Source: Acidobacteriota bacterium (GTDB taxonomy: Bacteria > Acidobacteriota > Terriglobia > Bryobacterales > Bryobacteraceae). From it: 64,000 nt of DNA. Positions 25,688-35,253 of the stretch are shown here, in pieces. The position numbers were made by a program, and so were the translations under genes. Location of the stretch: NCBI GenBank assembly GCA_016213775.1, contig JACQZR010000049.1, forward strand, positions 44,163 to 108,162. The letters run 5' to 3'. The notes below the pieces were generated by a model. The model was not told the DNA's origin. It made no database searches and was given only the letters and a program-made list of their open reading frames with translations. The stretch's first letter is position 1, and every line of letters begins with the position of its first letter.

Positions 25688-26980
25688 TCAACCCTTCATG
25701 TCTTCTCTTTGATAATCCCACTCGATGATGCGCTTCTCCTTGACGCTCCGGTTGACCATGTGCGCGCACGCCGCCGCCCGATGCCCCGCCAGCGCATCTT
25801 CATAGGGAGATTTGCGCGACCGGATCGCCTCTAACCACACACCCAGGTGCGCCCAGGTCGAATCGGCGCCTTCATTCCGAAACTGCTCCGACGACGTTTT
25901 CAGGCCTGGCTTTCGCAACTGAGGCAACTCCGCGGCAATCACCTTCGGATCTTTGTAGTAGGCGGCCTCCAGCCTGCTCGGCCAGCTTTCTACAATCCAC
26001 CGGTTGTCCTCCACCGCCGTCTCGGAAACCTGAGTCATGCCGTCACCCAGCAGAATCGTGCCCTCCGTCCCAAGCACCTGAAAGCTGCTGTCAGCGGAGA
26101 ACTGATTGTTGAACGTCGAACTGAGATTCACGGTGAACCCTTCGGGATACTCCAGCACGGCGTTGAGGGTATCGGGTACATCACGAGTCTTGGTCCAGCG
26201 GTAGAGCTGCCCCATCGCCATTACCGAGGACGGCGCCTTGGCATCCATCAGAAAATGAATGGTAGTGCACAGGTGGACAAAAAGGTCGGTGGCGATTCCA
26301 CCGGAGTACTCCTGATAGCAGCGCCAACGGAAAAACCGCTCCAGGCTAAACGGCCGCTTCGGTGCGGGCCCCAGAAACTGCTCCCAGTTGACCGTAGTGG
26401 GGCTGGCATCCGGCGGAATCGGGTAAATCCAAGCCCCCGAGGCTGTATTCCGGTTGTATGCGGCGCGGATCATTGTCACCCGCCCAAGCTTCCCGGCCCG
26501 TATCAGATCCCGCGCCTTCTTTGTCGTTTCGCTCGACACGCCCTGGCTCCCAACCTGTACAATCCGCTTGGCTTGCCGGGCCGCCTCGACAATCTCCATC
26601 CCCTCGGAACTGCGATACGTGAGAGGCTTTTCGCAATAGATATCCTTGCCCGCCTGCAGCGCCTCCATCACCATCGACTTATGCCAGTGGTCCGGCGTCG
26701 CCACCACAACCGCGTCGATCGATTTCTCCGCAAGCAGCTCTTTATAGGTTGGGAACACCCTCACGGAATTGCCGGCGCGCTCCTTCGTGCGTTCTATCCT
26801 ACCTTTGTAGGCGTCGACCGCCCCCACAATCTGCGCCGTCGGATGCCGCAGCAACGCCTGCATCAACTCCTGCGACCGCGCACCAGTTCCAATCACCCCG
26901 ATCTGAATCCGATCATTGGCCGCCGCAGCCATCGAGGCGGCTGCAGGCATCTGGAGAATGTGGCGGCGTGTAAACGACAT
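25688..26980 (-). CDS. Gfo/Idh/MocA-family oxidoreductase with a Tat-like signal
   Basis: 430 residues. The N-terminus MSFTRRHILQMPAAASMAAA looks like a Tat signal, so the enzyme is probably exported already folded. A Rossmann motif (GVIGTGARSQELMQALL) binds NAD(P), and EKPLT contains the Lys typical of the family. Members oxidise or rearrange sugars and sugar derivatives; exported forms are common in acidobacteria and planctomycetes. It follows the amidase gene with a 31-base gap on the same strand. Confidence 0.88.
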   Translation of the reverse strand: MSFTRRHILQMPAAASMAAAANDRIQIGVIGTGARSQELMQALLRHPTAQIVGAVDAYKGRIERTKERAGNSVRVFPTYKELLAEKSIDAVVVATPDHWHKSMVMEALQAGKDIYCEKPLTYRSSEGMEIVEAARQAKRIVQVGSQGVSSETTKKARDLIRAGKLGRVTMIRAAYNRNTASGAWIYPIPPDASPTTVNWEQFLGPAPKRPFSLERFFRWRCYQEYSGGIATDLFVHLCTTIHFLMDAKAPSSVMAMGQLYRWTKTRDVPDTLNAVLEYPEGFTVNLSSTFNNQFSADSSFQVLGTEGTILLGDGMTQVSETAVEDNRWIVESWPSRLEAAYYKDPKVIAAELPQLRKPGLKTSSEQFRNEGADSTWAHLGVWLEAIRSRKSPYEDALAGHRAAACAHMVNRSVKEKRIIEWDYQREDMKG

Positions 26981-27011
26981 GGTTCACCTCTTTTGTATTA
27001 TACGCTCCCCC

Positions 27012-28397
27012 CTAAACCGGGCAACCCGGATAGCCCACTGCCCCGCTATCTTCCAATGCGGCCCCCAGCCGCAGAATCGTAGCCTCTTCAAAAGCACGGC
27101 CAATCAGTTGCACGCTCGCTGGCAATCCGCCCATCAGCCCACACGGAATAGCCAAAGCCGGTAATCCGAGCAGGTTGATACCACGAACGAGTCGCGTTGC
27201 TGCGAGACGCGCATCTTCCTTCTCCCCAGCCACTTCCACCACCGTCTGGCCGACCTGCGAGGCGAGATTCGGCGTAGTCGGCGTCAGCAGACAGTCCACA
27301 TTTTCAAACACTTTCGCGAACGCCAATTGAAACTGCCGCCGTAGCCGCTGCGCCTGAACGTACTCCGTGGCGGGCAAACATCGCCCCTGGTCCAACAGCG
27401 CGATTACATCCGCCCCAAACTCCTGCCTCCGGGCCAGGTAGGGTTCCAGGCAGGCCGACGCCTCGGCCATCAGAATCACGCGCCCTACGGCATTCAACCC
27501 GGCAACATCGGGTACAGTGATTGGGATCAGCTCAGCCCCCAACGCCGCAGCCGAATCGGCTACCCTTCTCACATTGGCTTCGATCCCGGCCTCTATCCTA
27601 TCAAAGTAGAAATTAATAGGAATGCCGATCCGCAATCCACTGACCGAAACCTCCTGCCCCGGCACATAATCTTCCACCGGACGCATGCTCGACGTATGAT
27701 CCCGCTCGTCGTGCCCTGCCAGTATATTCAATACGATAGCGGCATCGCGGACTGTCCTCGCCAGCGGCCCCATATGGTCCAGGGAGAAGTCCAGCGGCAT
27801 CACTCCGTAGCGGCTTACACGACCGAAGGTCGGCTTCAACCCAACCGTCCCGCAGAAGGCCGCTGGAATCCGAATGGAACCTCCGGTATCACTCCCCATC
27901 GCCATAAATACTACATCAGCAGCAACAGCGCCGCCTGACCCGCCGCTCGATCCACCGGGAATATGCTCCCGATTCCACGGATTTCGAACTTGCCCAAAGT
28001 GCGGGTTTGAACACGTGACCCCGTATGCCAGTTCGTGCATGCCAGTCTTGCCAATCAGCACTGCGCCCGCCGCATTTAACCGTTCCGCAACGGCCGAATC
28101 GCGCAACGGCACATGGGCGGCAAAGAGCCGCGAGCCACAAGTGGTCAAAACCCCTTTGGTTTCAAAAACATCCTTGAGCGCAATAGGGATCCCGTGTAGC
28201 GGTCCGCGATCTATACCCTCACCGAGTTCACGATCCATCCTGGCCGCCTGCTCCAGTGCCCGCTCCCCAACCAGGGTCACAAACAGGTTCAACGACTCCT
28301 GTAGTGATTCGGCACTTGCCAGAGCCCTCCGGCACAATTCCACTGCGCTCACCTCGCCTCTGCGAAGCGCCGCTGCGGCCGTCACAATCGAGTTCAT
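27012..28397 (-). CDS. Amidase-signature hydrolase (GatA/AtzE-like)
   Basis: A 461-residue amidase with a complete Ser-cisSer-Lys triad: K75 (PIALKDVFETKG), S150 in the Gly/Ser-rich loop (PGGSSGGSGG) and the nucleophile S174 (DTGGSIRIP). The spacing matches GatA (75 and 24 residues). There is no gatB nearby, so it is unlikely to be the tRNA amidotransferase. It overlaps by 4 bases (ATGA) with a preceding 60-residue gene that resembles the AtzG small subunit, suggesting a GatCA-like or AtzGE-like heterodimer acting on an amide or carboxy-urea. The substrate is unknown. Confidence 0.88.
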   Translation of the reverse strand: MNSIVTAAAALRRGEVSAVELCRRALASAESLQESLNLFVTLVGERALEQAARMDRELGEGIDRGPLHGIPIALKDVFETKGVLTTCGSRLFAAHVPLRDSAVAERLNAAGAVLIGKTGMHELAYGVTCSNPHFGQVRNPWNREHIPGGSSGGSGGAVAADVVFMAMGSDTGGSIRIPAAFCGTVGLKPTFGRVSRYGVMPLDFSLDHMGPLARTVRDAAIVLNILAGHDERDHTSSMRPVEDYVPGQEVSVSGLRIGIPINFYFDRIEAGIEANVRRVADSAAALGAELIPITVPDVAGLNAVGRVILMAEASACLEPYLARRQEFGADVIALLDQGRCLPATEYVQAQRLRRQFQLAFAKVFENVDCLLTPTTPNLASQVGQTVVEVAGEKEDARLAATRLVRGINLLGLPALAIPCGLMGGLPASVQLIGRAFEEATILRLGAALEDSGAVGYPGCPV

Positions 28398-28576
28398 TGC
28401 TCACCCCCGACCACCGGCTGCGGAAAAGTGGCTGGCTCGGCGTCGTAAGCCAATCCCTGCTTCAACTCCGACATCTGCAACTCCAGCGCCCCGAGAATAC
28501 TCGCATACGTCTCCATCTGCGTTGGCGTTGCTTCCAACCGCCGGCTCTCCGCGATCATCTTCCAATCGGTGGCCAT
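28394..28576 (-). CDS. AtzG/GatC-like small amidase subunit
   Basis: A 60-residue protein: an N-terminal helix (DWKMIAESRRLEATPTQMET), a second helix (YASILGALELQMSELKQGLA) and a Pro-rich tail (DAEPATFPQPVVGGEQ). The layout of two helices and an extended tail with EPA-x-F-x-P resembles AtzG (DUF4089) and GatC, which wrap around their amidase. The chosen ATG follows AAAGGA. The frame is open to 28648 but with unlikely sequence. Its end overlaps the amidase start (ATGA), consistent with coupled translation of a fixed-ratio complex. The family call is inference from layout and context. Confidence 0.6.
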   Translation of the reverse strand: MATDWKMIAESRRLEATPTQMETYASILGALELQMSELKQGLAYDAEPATFPQPVVGGEQ

Positions 28577-28593
28577 AAGTAATAAGTCCTTTC

Positions 28594-30258
28594 TTACCTT
28601 CGATATTCCATGATTTGCGTGGCACTCACATCCGGCCGGACCACCCAAACTCGCCTGTCACGGAAATACTGCAATAGCTGCGCCATCCGCACCGGATCGG
28701 GCGTCGTCCTCGACCATACCACGGAGGCATCATCAATCGAAGCCCGGTTGTAGACCCACTCCATGTGCGGCGAATGGCCGGGGCTGTAATCCACCAATAC
28801 CAAGTGCTTCCCGCCCAACTCGGTGAGCTTCGATTCCATCTTCGCACGCGCAGTATTCGCAAGATGTCCGTATGTGTACCAGGAGATCGCCTCTTCCCCA
28901 TAGACCTTCATTCCAAGTCCGGGTGCCAGGGCACGGAGCAGTGCTATCCCGAAACAAGCAGCAATCACCGCACCGCGCAAACGCCCCAGCCCCCGAATAC
29001 CAGCCACTACCAGCAAATAGAACGCCGCTGTGAAGGGCGCAGCATAGTGCGGCAGGATCGTCCACACCACCAGCAAATTGCCCATCATCAGTAAGATACA
29101 CAGAATCAGGGCCAGCCGCACGGATCCCGTTCGCCGGTACCTCCACAAGCCCAGAAGCGCCAGCGTCAGTGCCGGCCCCACAAAAAACCACCACAGATTC
29201 GCCACGCGGTTCACCTGGAGAATCCAGAACGGAAGCTGCCGGAATTGCAGCTCACTATCTTTGTAGAATCTCTCCATCACGGCGTGGCTGTATTGCAGAT
29301 GGGTATCCGGTGTGGACCCCACAAACCACTTGTGCACCGCATACTGGTTGCGATTCAGGGAGTATGGCATTGTCAATGCTGCGCCTGTTATTCTATAATT
29401 GTAGTAAAACATCCACAATCCACCTGCCAGCAAGACCGCAGTGCCAATCCCCACCGGTCGGAGATACGGTCGCACGTGCGACCGGCGCAACCGCCACAGC
29501 AGCCAAATCCCGCACGGAGCAAGCAACAAAGCCCCCTCGAACGGTCGCGAATGCAACACCATCCAGGCGCCCACTGCCATCGCTACAGCGCTCGAAACAC
29601 GAGGCTTGCGCGCCAGCCGGGGCATCGCCCCAACTACCAGCGCTCCCCCGAGCATCGCCACTGCCCCGCCCCAGTAGCTGTTCCCCCAATAGCTGAACCA
29701 GCCAATCCGCACCGCCGCCAGCACCCCACCGAGCAGCGCCCAACGCGCCGCCATCCACCCCTGCAGCATCCATGTGATGGAGGCGCACCCCAGGGCAACA
29801 GAAATCCAAACCCCAACAATCGCATGACCCGCCACCACCAACCCTAGCGCCAGTGCCAGCCCCTGCCCCGGCGGGTACATCGACATGTACGTTGGCTCTA
29901 CAAGTATGTGAAAACTCTCGAAGAAGAAACGCATCGGATGGGGAGGATTCGTCAGCCGTCCATGCGCAAAAGTGTCTGCCGCGAGCAAATAACTATATTC
30001 GTCGTGGAGACCCGGCGCAGGCGCTACATACCCCGGATCCAAAGCCCAATGCCCTACTATCGTTGCTAGAAAAACCGCCGCAAGCGCCAGCCGGCGGCGC
30101 ACGGCCACCCACTCCCACCACCGGATGACAGGCCGCCATTCACCAACCCCGGGAATCAGGCAAATCAATGCCAGAACAACAACCAGCCCCAGTTCATAAG
30201 GGTACAGAGCGGTCCGTTGCCAAAAATCCTTCCAAAGTTCCTGCAGCCAAACGGGCAT
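28594..30258 (-). CDS. Large multi-spanning membrane protein, GT-C mannosyltransferase-like
   Basis: 554 residues from the ATG at 30258 (the frame is open to 30417 but would overlap the facing dehydrogenase gene). There are about ten to eleven transmembrane segments and a C-terminal soluble part (from about residue 460). A periplasmic loop holds GLHDEYSYLLAADTFAHGR, where the Asp-Glu pair is of the type used as catalytic acid in lipid-linked sugar transferases. The specificity is unknown. It precedes the AtzG-like gene by 17 bases, so it shares a transcript with the amidase genes, for no obvious reason. Confidence 0.65.
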   Translation of the reverse strand: MPVWLQELWKDFWQRTALYPYELGLVVVLALICLIPGVGEWRPVIRWWEWVAVRRRLALAAVFLATIVGHWALDPGYVAPAPGLHDEYSYLLAADTFAHGRLTNPPHPMRFFFESFHILVEPTYMSMYPPGQGLALALGLVVAGHAIVGVWISVALGCASITWMLQGWMAARWALLGGVLAAVRIGWFSYWGNSYWGGAVAMLGGALVVGAMPRLARKPRVSSAVAMAVGAWMVLHSRPFEGALLLAPCGIWLLWRLRRSHVRPYLRPVGIGTAVLLAGGLWMFYYNYRITGAALTMPYSLNRNQYAVHKWFVGSTPDTHLQYSHAVMERFYKDSELQFRQLPFWILQVNRVANLWWFFVGPALTLALLGLWRYRRTGSVRLALILCILLMMGNLLVVWTILPHYAAPFTAAFYLLVVAGIRGLGRLRGAVIAACFGIALLRALAPGLGMKVYGEEAISWYTYGHLANTARAKMESKLTELGGKHLVLVDYSPGHSPHMEWVYNRASIDDASVVWSRTTPDPVRMAQLLQYFRDRRVWVVRPDVSATQIMEYRR

Positions 30259-30318
30259 AAGCGGGGTGCCATCAATTCTCGCACTTTTGCATGACAGTTT
30301 GAAACGCTTCGCCGTACC

Positions 30319-31473
30319 ATGGAATGTATGATCGCCCCGTTGACCATCCTGGAAGAAGACGACCGCCTCTTCCAATCCACCATCCGCCAGTTCGCCAAAG
30401 AGCAGATCGGGCCCCACGTTCGCGCCATGGACGAAGCCGGTCTATTCAGTAAAGATCTGATAAAACAGTTCTTCCAGCTCGGTCTGATGGGAATCGAAAT
30501 CCCGGAAGAGTACGGCGGCCAGGGGGGGACGTTCTTCCAATCGGTCCTCGCCGTCGAAGAACTTGCGTCGGTAGACCCCTCCGCCGCTGTGATCGTGGAT
30601 GTGCAGAACACGTTGGTCAACAACGCCATCCTCCGCTGGGCCACCACTGGGCAGAAATCGCGATACCTTCGCCGCCTCGCAACCGATACCGTCGCCTCCT
30701 ACGCCCTCTCCGAAGCCGGGTCCGGCTCCGACGCTTTCGCCCTCACCACGCGTGCCACCCAGCAAGGCGACCAATACATCCTCAACGGTCGCAAGCTCTG
30801 GATTACCAATGCCGCTGAAGCAGGATTCTTTCTCGTCTTCGCCAACACGAACCCGGACGTAGGCTACAAGGGAATTACTGCATTTATAGTAGAAAGAGGA
30901 ACCGAAGGCTTTTCCGTTGGCAAGAAAGAGGACAAGCTGGGGATACGCGCCTCTTCCACTTGTGAACTGATTCTCGATAACTGTCGTGTTCCCACCGCAA
31001 ACGTCCTCGGCGAACCCGGCCACGGCTACAAGATCGCGATTGAGACCTTGAACGAAGGCCGCATCGCCATCGGCGCCCAAATGACCGGACTCGCTCAAGG
31101 CGCGCTCCAACACGCCATTGCCTACGCGAAGGAGCGGAAACAGTTCGGCAAGACCATCGCCGAGTACCAGGGGATTCAATTCGAGCTGGCGGAAATGGCA
31201 ACCATGGTGGAAAGCGCGCGTCTTCTTGTATACAACGCCGCTCGATTGCGCCAGGCGGGCCGGCCTTTCCTCACAGAGGCGGCCATGGCCAAATACTACG
31301 CCTCCCAGATCGCCGAAACCGTGGCATCAAAGGCGGTGGAAATCCATGGCGGGGTTGGGTTTACTAAGGATTACCCGGTGGAAAAGCTCTACCGGGATGC
31401 TAAGATCGGTAGAATCTATGAAGGCACCAGCAATATGCAGCGAATCACCATCGCCAAGAAACTGCTGGGATGA
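30319..31473 (+). CDS. Acyl-CoA dehydrogenase, short/branched-chain type
   Basis: A 384-residue FAD enzyme that oxidises an acyl-CoA to the 2-enoyl-CoA. The FAD-binding block YALSEAGSGSDA and NGRKLWITNA, and the C-terminal catalytic Glu near residue 368 in YEGTSNMQRITIAKKLLG, match short/branched-chain acyl-CoA dehydrogenases (ACADSB-like). IHGGVGFTKDYPVEKLYRD is the usual helix region. ATG at 30319 is kept; a second ATG at 30328 is possible. It stands alone, with the next gene encoding a secreted protein. Confidence 0.93.
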   Translation: MECMIAPLTILEEDDRLFQSTIRQFAKEQIGPHVRAMDEAGLFSKDLIKQFFQLGLMGIEIPEEYGGQGGTFFQSVLAVEELASVDPSAAVIVDVQNTLVNNAILRWATTGQKSRYLRRLATDTVASYALSEAGSGSDAFALTTRATQQGDQYILNGRKLWITNAAEAGFFLVFANTNPDVGYKGITAFIVERGTEGFSVGKKEDKLGIRASSTCELILDNCRVPTANVLGEPGHGYKIAIETLNEGRIAIGAQMTGLAQGALQHAIAYAKERKQFGKTIAEYQGIQFELAEMATMVESARLLVYNAARLRQAGRPFLTEAAMAKYYASQIAETVASKAVEIHGGVGFTKDYPVEKLYRDAKIGRIYEGTSNMQRITIAKKLLG

Positions 31474-31489
31474 AACGAGGTAACGTCGC

Positions 31490-32266
31490 ATGCGTAACAC
31501 GCTGATTCTGGGATTGGCTCTCGTTGGCGGCTGCTTTGCAGCGGACCGCGAACTCTCGCAGCCGGAGATCGACAATATCATGAGGAAGTTCGCCGCCAAG
31601 GAATCCGAGTTCGCCAAAGCGCGCGAAAACTACACTTATCGTCAGACATACCGCATCATGACCCTCGATGCCGGAGGCGCTACCGACGGTAAGCACGAAA
31701 TGGTCTCGGACATCATCTTCACCGGGGACGGAAAGCGCACCGAGCGCGTCGTCCGAGCCCCTGTATCGACCCTCGAGCGCATTCAGATCACCGCCGAAGA
31801 CGAGCAGGACTTGCGCAGCGTCCAGCCCTTCGTCCTCACAACCGCCGATATTGACCTCTATTACGTCCGCTACCTCGGCAAAGAGCTGCTCGACGAAATC
31901 GGCTGCTACGTCTTCGCCGTCAAACCCAAGAAAATGGAGCCCGGCAAGCGCTACTACACTGGCATAGTCTATGTCGACGACAAGGACCTCCAGATCGTCA
32001 AGACCTATGGCCGAGCCACCGGGGTGCTCAAGAAAAACACCGACCAGCAGTTCCCCAAGTTCGAAACCTACCGCGAGCAGATCGACGGCAAGTACTGGTT
32101 CCCCACCTACACGGTGGCCAACGATACGCTCCGTTTCTCCAACGACGCCGTACCCATTCGCATGACTGTTAAGTACGAAGATTATAAACAGTTTAAGAGC
32201 GACATCACGATCAAGTTCGAGGACACCGAGCAGAAGCCCGAAACCAAGCAGCCGAAAAAGCCTTGA
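31490..32266 (+). CDS. Exported protein of the outer membrane lipoprotein-sorting (LolA-like) type, function unknown
   Basis: 258 residues with a signal peptide (TLILGLALVGGCFAAD), then a soluble domain whose beta-rich pattern (YRQTYRIMTLDAG, GKRYYTGIVYVDDKDLQIVKTYG, DGKYWFPTYTVAND) resembles the LolA/LolB half-barrel. Proteins of this kind are common in acidobacteria and have no proven role. GAGGTAACG precedes the ATG. The C-terminus is Lys/Glu-rich. Located 16 bases after the dehydrogenase gene; whether they are functionally linked is unclear. Confidence 0.7.
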   Translation: MRNTLILGLALVGGCFAADRELSQPEIDNIMRKFAAKESEFAKARENYTYRQTYRIMTLDAGGATDGKHEMVSDIIFTGDGKRTERVVRAPVSTLERIQITAEDEQDLRSVQPFVLTTADIDLYYVRYLGKELLDEIGCYVFAVKPKKMEPGKRYYTGIVYVDDKDLQIVKTYGRATGVLKKNTDQQFPKFETYREQIDGKYWFPTYTVANDTLRFSNDAVPIRMTVKYEDYKQFKSDITIKFEDTEQKPETKQPKKP

Positions 32267-32357
32267 AACGATCCATTCAGCCCGCGAAATCGGACTTTCA
32301 CGGCCACCCGTCTAGCCTCTCCAGCCTCTTTGTGCTTAGATAAGAGACTGTAGACAC

Positions 32358-33401
32358 ATGGGAAATACCGCCTTCCAACTCCGTCGTGGTGTCAGGGCTG
32401 CAACGCGGCGCATGCGTGAACTGCGCATGATCGCCAAGGGCTTGCTGTCTACCGGCCATCCGATCCTCGCCCATCTCATTCCTATCCGCCGCTGCAATCT
32501 CGCCTGCGGATACTGTAACGAGTACGACGATTTTTCTCCACCCGTACCCATCGACACGATGCTGCGCCGGGTGGATCTGCTTGCCAACCTCGGCACCACC
32601 ATCACCACCATTAGCGGAGGTGAGCCGCTCCTCCACCCCGAGCTCGACCAGATCATCGCCCGCATGCGCCGCCGCGGACTCCTTGCCGGCCTTATCACCA
32701 ACGGCTACCTGCTAAACGTGGAACGCATCCAGCGTCTGAACCGCGCCGGACTCGACCACATGCAGATCAGCATCGACAACGCCAAGCCTGACGACATCTC
32801 CAAGAAAAGCCTCAAAACGCTCGATCAGCGCCTCCAATGGCTCTCCGAACACGCCGAGTTTCACGTAAATATTAACTCTGTAGTAGGGGGAGGAATTCAC
32901 AACCCCGAAGATGCCCTCACCGTCGGCAAACGCGCCCTCGAACTCGGATTCACCTCGACCATCGGCATCATTCACGATGGCGACGGCCAGTTGAAGCCCC
33001 TCCCTGCTCGCGAACGCGAAATCTATCGCTCGATGAAAGCGATGGAGAAGTCCAGCTACTCCCGGTTCAACGAATTCCAGGAAGCCATCGCCGACGGCCG
33101 CCCCAACAACTGGAAATGCCGCGCCGGCGCACGCTACCTATATGTCTGCGAGGACGGCCTCGTCCACTATTGCTCGCAGCAGCGCGGCTACCCTGGCAAA
33201 CCCCTCGAACAGTACACAGTGGAGGACATCCGCCGTGAGTACCTCACCAAGAAGGGATGCTCCGACTACTGCACCGTGAGCTGCGTCCACCAGACGGGGT
33301 ATATGGATTACTGGCGCGATCCGCAGATCCACGAGCCTTCGCCCGCCGCCGAACAAAGACCCCAGCTCGTCAAAATCCGAGGCACTAGCGTCGGCAAATG
33401 A
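32358..33401 (+). CDS. Radical SAM protein with a SPASM-like C-terminal cluster region
   Basis: 347 residues. The radical SAM cluster motif is C46-x3-C50-x2-C53 (RRCNLACGYCNEYDD), followed by TTISGGEPLLHPEL, the SAM-binding GGE motif. The C-terminus has six cysteines (WKCRAGARYLYVCEDGLVHYC, KKGCSDYCTVSCVHQ), the pattern of a SPASM or twitch domain that holds extra Fe-S clusters, as in peptide-modifying and dehydrogenase-type enzymes. No precursor peptide gene is evident nearby. The substrate is unknown. The anaerobic sulfatase-maturase family is a possibility, since a Cys-type sulfatase is encoded at 57.7 kb, but this is speculation. Confidence 0.85.
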   Translation: MGNTAFQLRRGVRAATRRMRELRMIAKGLLSTGHPILAHLIPIRRCNLACGYCNEYDDFSPPVPIDTMLRRVDLLANLGTTITTISGGEPLLHPELDQIIARMRRRGLLAGLITNGYLLNVERIQRLNRAGLDHMQISIDNAKPDDISKKSLKTLDQRLQWLSEHAEFHVNINSVVGGGIHNPEDALTVGKRALELGFTSTIGIIHDGDGQLKPLPAREREIYRSMKAMEKSSYSRFNEFQEAIADGRPNNWKCRAGARYLYVCEDGLVHYCSQQRGYPGKPLEQYTVEDIRREYLTKKGCSDYCTVSCVHQTGYMDYWRDPQIHEPSPAAEQRPQLVKIRGTSVGK

Positions 33402-33474
33402 CATTTCCCAGGAGTTGTCCGGGGGTGCTGGGGCTGGCATGCCAGCTACTTATCAATCTGCTACAATTGCGGCG

Positions 33475-35253
33475 ATGTTATCCGGGGTTGTTGCGTTATC
33501 TCTATTAGTCGCCGGGCAACCGGGCACGGCAGCATCCGACTGGATGTTTGCCACTTCCAATAACTTCGAACTCTACACAAATGCGGGGGAGCGCGAGGCG
33601 CGTCAGACGTTGGAGACGTTCGAGCAGGTGCGCGATTTCTTCATGCGGGTGAAGTCGGCAAACACCACCACCCGGCTCCCGGTGACAATCGTGGGGTTCC
33701 GCAGTTTGAAGGATTACAAGGCGTACACTCCGCTTGGGAATTCGGCGGCTTACTACACCAACGACACGCAGCGGGATTACATCGTGATGGGTAGCATGGG
33801 GAGCGAGAACACACCGCTGGCGATCCACGAATATATGCATCTATTGGTGAAGCATTCCGGGTTGAAGTTGCCGCCATGGTTGAATGAAGGCTTCGCGGAA
33901 TTGTATTCGACTCTGCAACCGCAGTCGGGCCAGACACTGCTGGGTGCGCTGCCACCGGGACGAGTACGGTCGCTACAGGATGGCAAGTGGATTCCACTGG
34001 CACAGTTATTGGGGGTGGGCCAGGATTCACCGGAGTACAACGAGAAGGACCGGATGGGGATGTTCTACGCGGAAAGCTGGGCCTTGGTGCACATGCTGGC
34101 GTTGAGCAAGGAGTATAGGGAGAATTTCCCGAAACTCATGCTGCTGATGACACAGACGGGGGATTCGGCGGAGGCGCTGCGAGGCGCGTATGGGAAGTCG
34201 GTTGAGGAGTTGGAGAAGGAACTCAAGCGCTATCTGCGTTCCCCGACCCTTACGGGCGTGTTGTTTAAAGCGCGGTTCGAGAAGGTGAAGATCGAACGCG
34301 GGCGGCCGGCGGGTGAGTTGGAGACAGCGCTGGTGTTGGCGAAGCTGACGTCGTTCGCCGGACGCAACGAGGAGGCGGCGAGGGATCTGCGGCGGCTGCT
34401 GGAAAGCCACAAAGACAATGCGGAGGTAGAGGAGGCGCTCGGATATCTGGCGTGGAGGAGCGGCCAGGTGGAGCGCGCTCGTGGGTATCTGGAGGCAGCG
34501 ATTGAGCATGGGGCGGCGAACTGGAAGACACACTACGATTACAGTCTGCTGACGCAGAACGATGTCGCGCGAGGGGAGAAGCGGAGCGCGGCGCTCGGCA
34601 AGGTGCTGGAGGCGAATCCGGAGCATGTGGATGCGAGGTTAATGCTCGGTTATGAGTTATACCGCCAGAAGAGCTATGGGCGCGCGCTGGTGGAGTTACA
34701 GAAAGTAAGGAAGGTGGAGCCGGACAAGGCGGCGCAGTTGCTATTGGTTGAGGCCTATTGCGCATTGCAATTGAAGATGGAGGATCAGGCGCGTAAGTAT
34801 GCCGCGGAGGCGAAGAAGTATGCGCGCACGCCGGACCAGGGACGGAATGCGGAACAACTGCTGACGTGGTTAGAGCGGAAGGAGAGTGCTCCGCCGGCGC
34901 TGGCGGCCCGGGTGGCGGAATCGGAGGATGAGCCGGGGCCGTCGTTGCGGCGGGTGATCCGGGCGGATACGACAATGGGTACCGGTTTGCGCATGGAGCC
35001 GTTGTCGGTGAAGGGGAAACTGGTGAAGATGGATTGCCTGGATCCGATGGCGCGGCTGCATGTGGCGAGCGGAGAGTCGCGGCAACAGTTCCTGATTCGC
35101 GATCCGGGGATGGTAGTGGTGCGGAGCGCGACGGGCGGTGTGGTGGAGATGATTTGCGGGGATCAGAACAAGGATGTCCTGGTCGAGTACGCGCCGGTTC
35201 GAGATGAGAAGCTGGGGACGGTGGGCGAGGTGGTGGCGCTGGAGTTTCAGTAG
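33475..35253 (+). CDS. Secreted HExxH metallopeptidase with TPR repeats
   Basis: About 592 residues from the ATG at 33475, which gives a clean signal peptide (MLSGVVALSLLVAGQPGTAA); upstream frames start with TTG and have no leader. The zinc motif HEYMH (118-122) is followed by WLNEGFAE with the third-ligand Glu about 20 residues on, the gluzincin pattern seen in M1-like and MA-like peptidases. From about residue 290 the protein consists of TPR-like helices (AALGKVLEANPEHVDARLMLG), then a short C-terminal beta domain. Its codons prefer G in third position, unlike the C-preferring radical SAM gene just upstream. Confidence 0.8.
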   Translation: MLSGVVALSLLVAGQPGTAASDWMFATSNNFELYTNAGEREARQTLETFEQVRDFFMRVKSANTTTRLPVTIVGFRSLKDYKAYTPLGNSAAYYTNDTQRDYIVMGSMGSENTPLAIHEYMHLLVKHSGLKLPPWLNEGFAELYSTLQPQSGQTLLGALPPGRVRSLQDGKWIPLAQLLGVGQDSPEYNEKDRMGMFYAESWALVHMLALSKEYRENFPKLMLLMTQTGDSAEALRGAYGKSVEELEKELKRYLRSPTLTGVLFKARFEKVKIERGRPAGELETALVLAKLTSFAGRNEEAARDLRRLLESHKDNAEVEEALGYLAWRSGQVERARGYLEAAIEHGAANWKTHYDYSLLTQNDVARGEKRSAALGKVLEANPEHVDARLMLGYELYRQKSYGRALVELQKVRKVEPDKAAQLLLVEAYCALQLKMEDQARKYAAEAKKYARTPDQGRNAEQLLTWLERKESAPPALAARVAESEDEPGPSLRRVIRADTTMGTGLRMEPLSVKGKLVKMDCLDPMARLHVASGESRQQFLIRDPGMVVVRSATGGVVEMICGDQNKDVLVEYAPVRDEKLGTVGEVVALEFQ

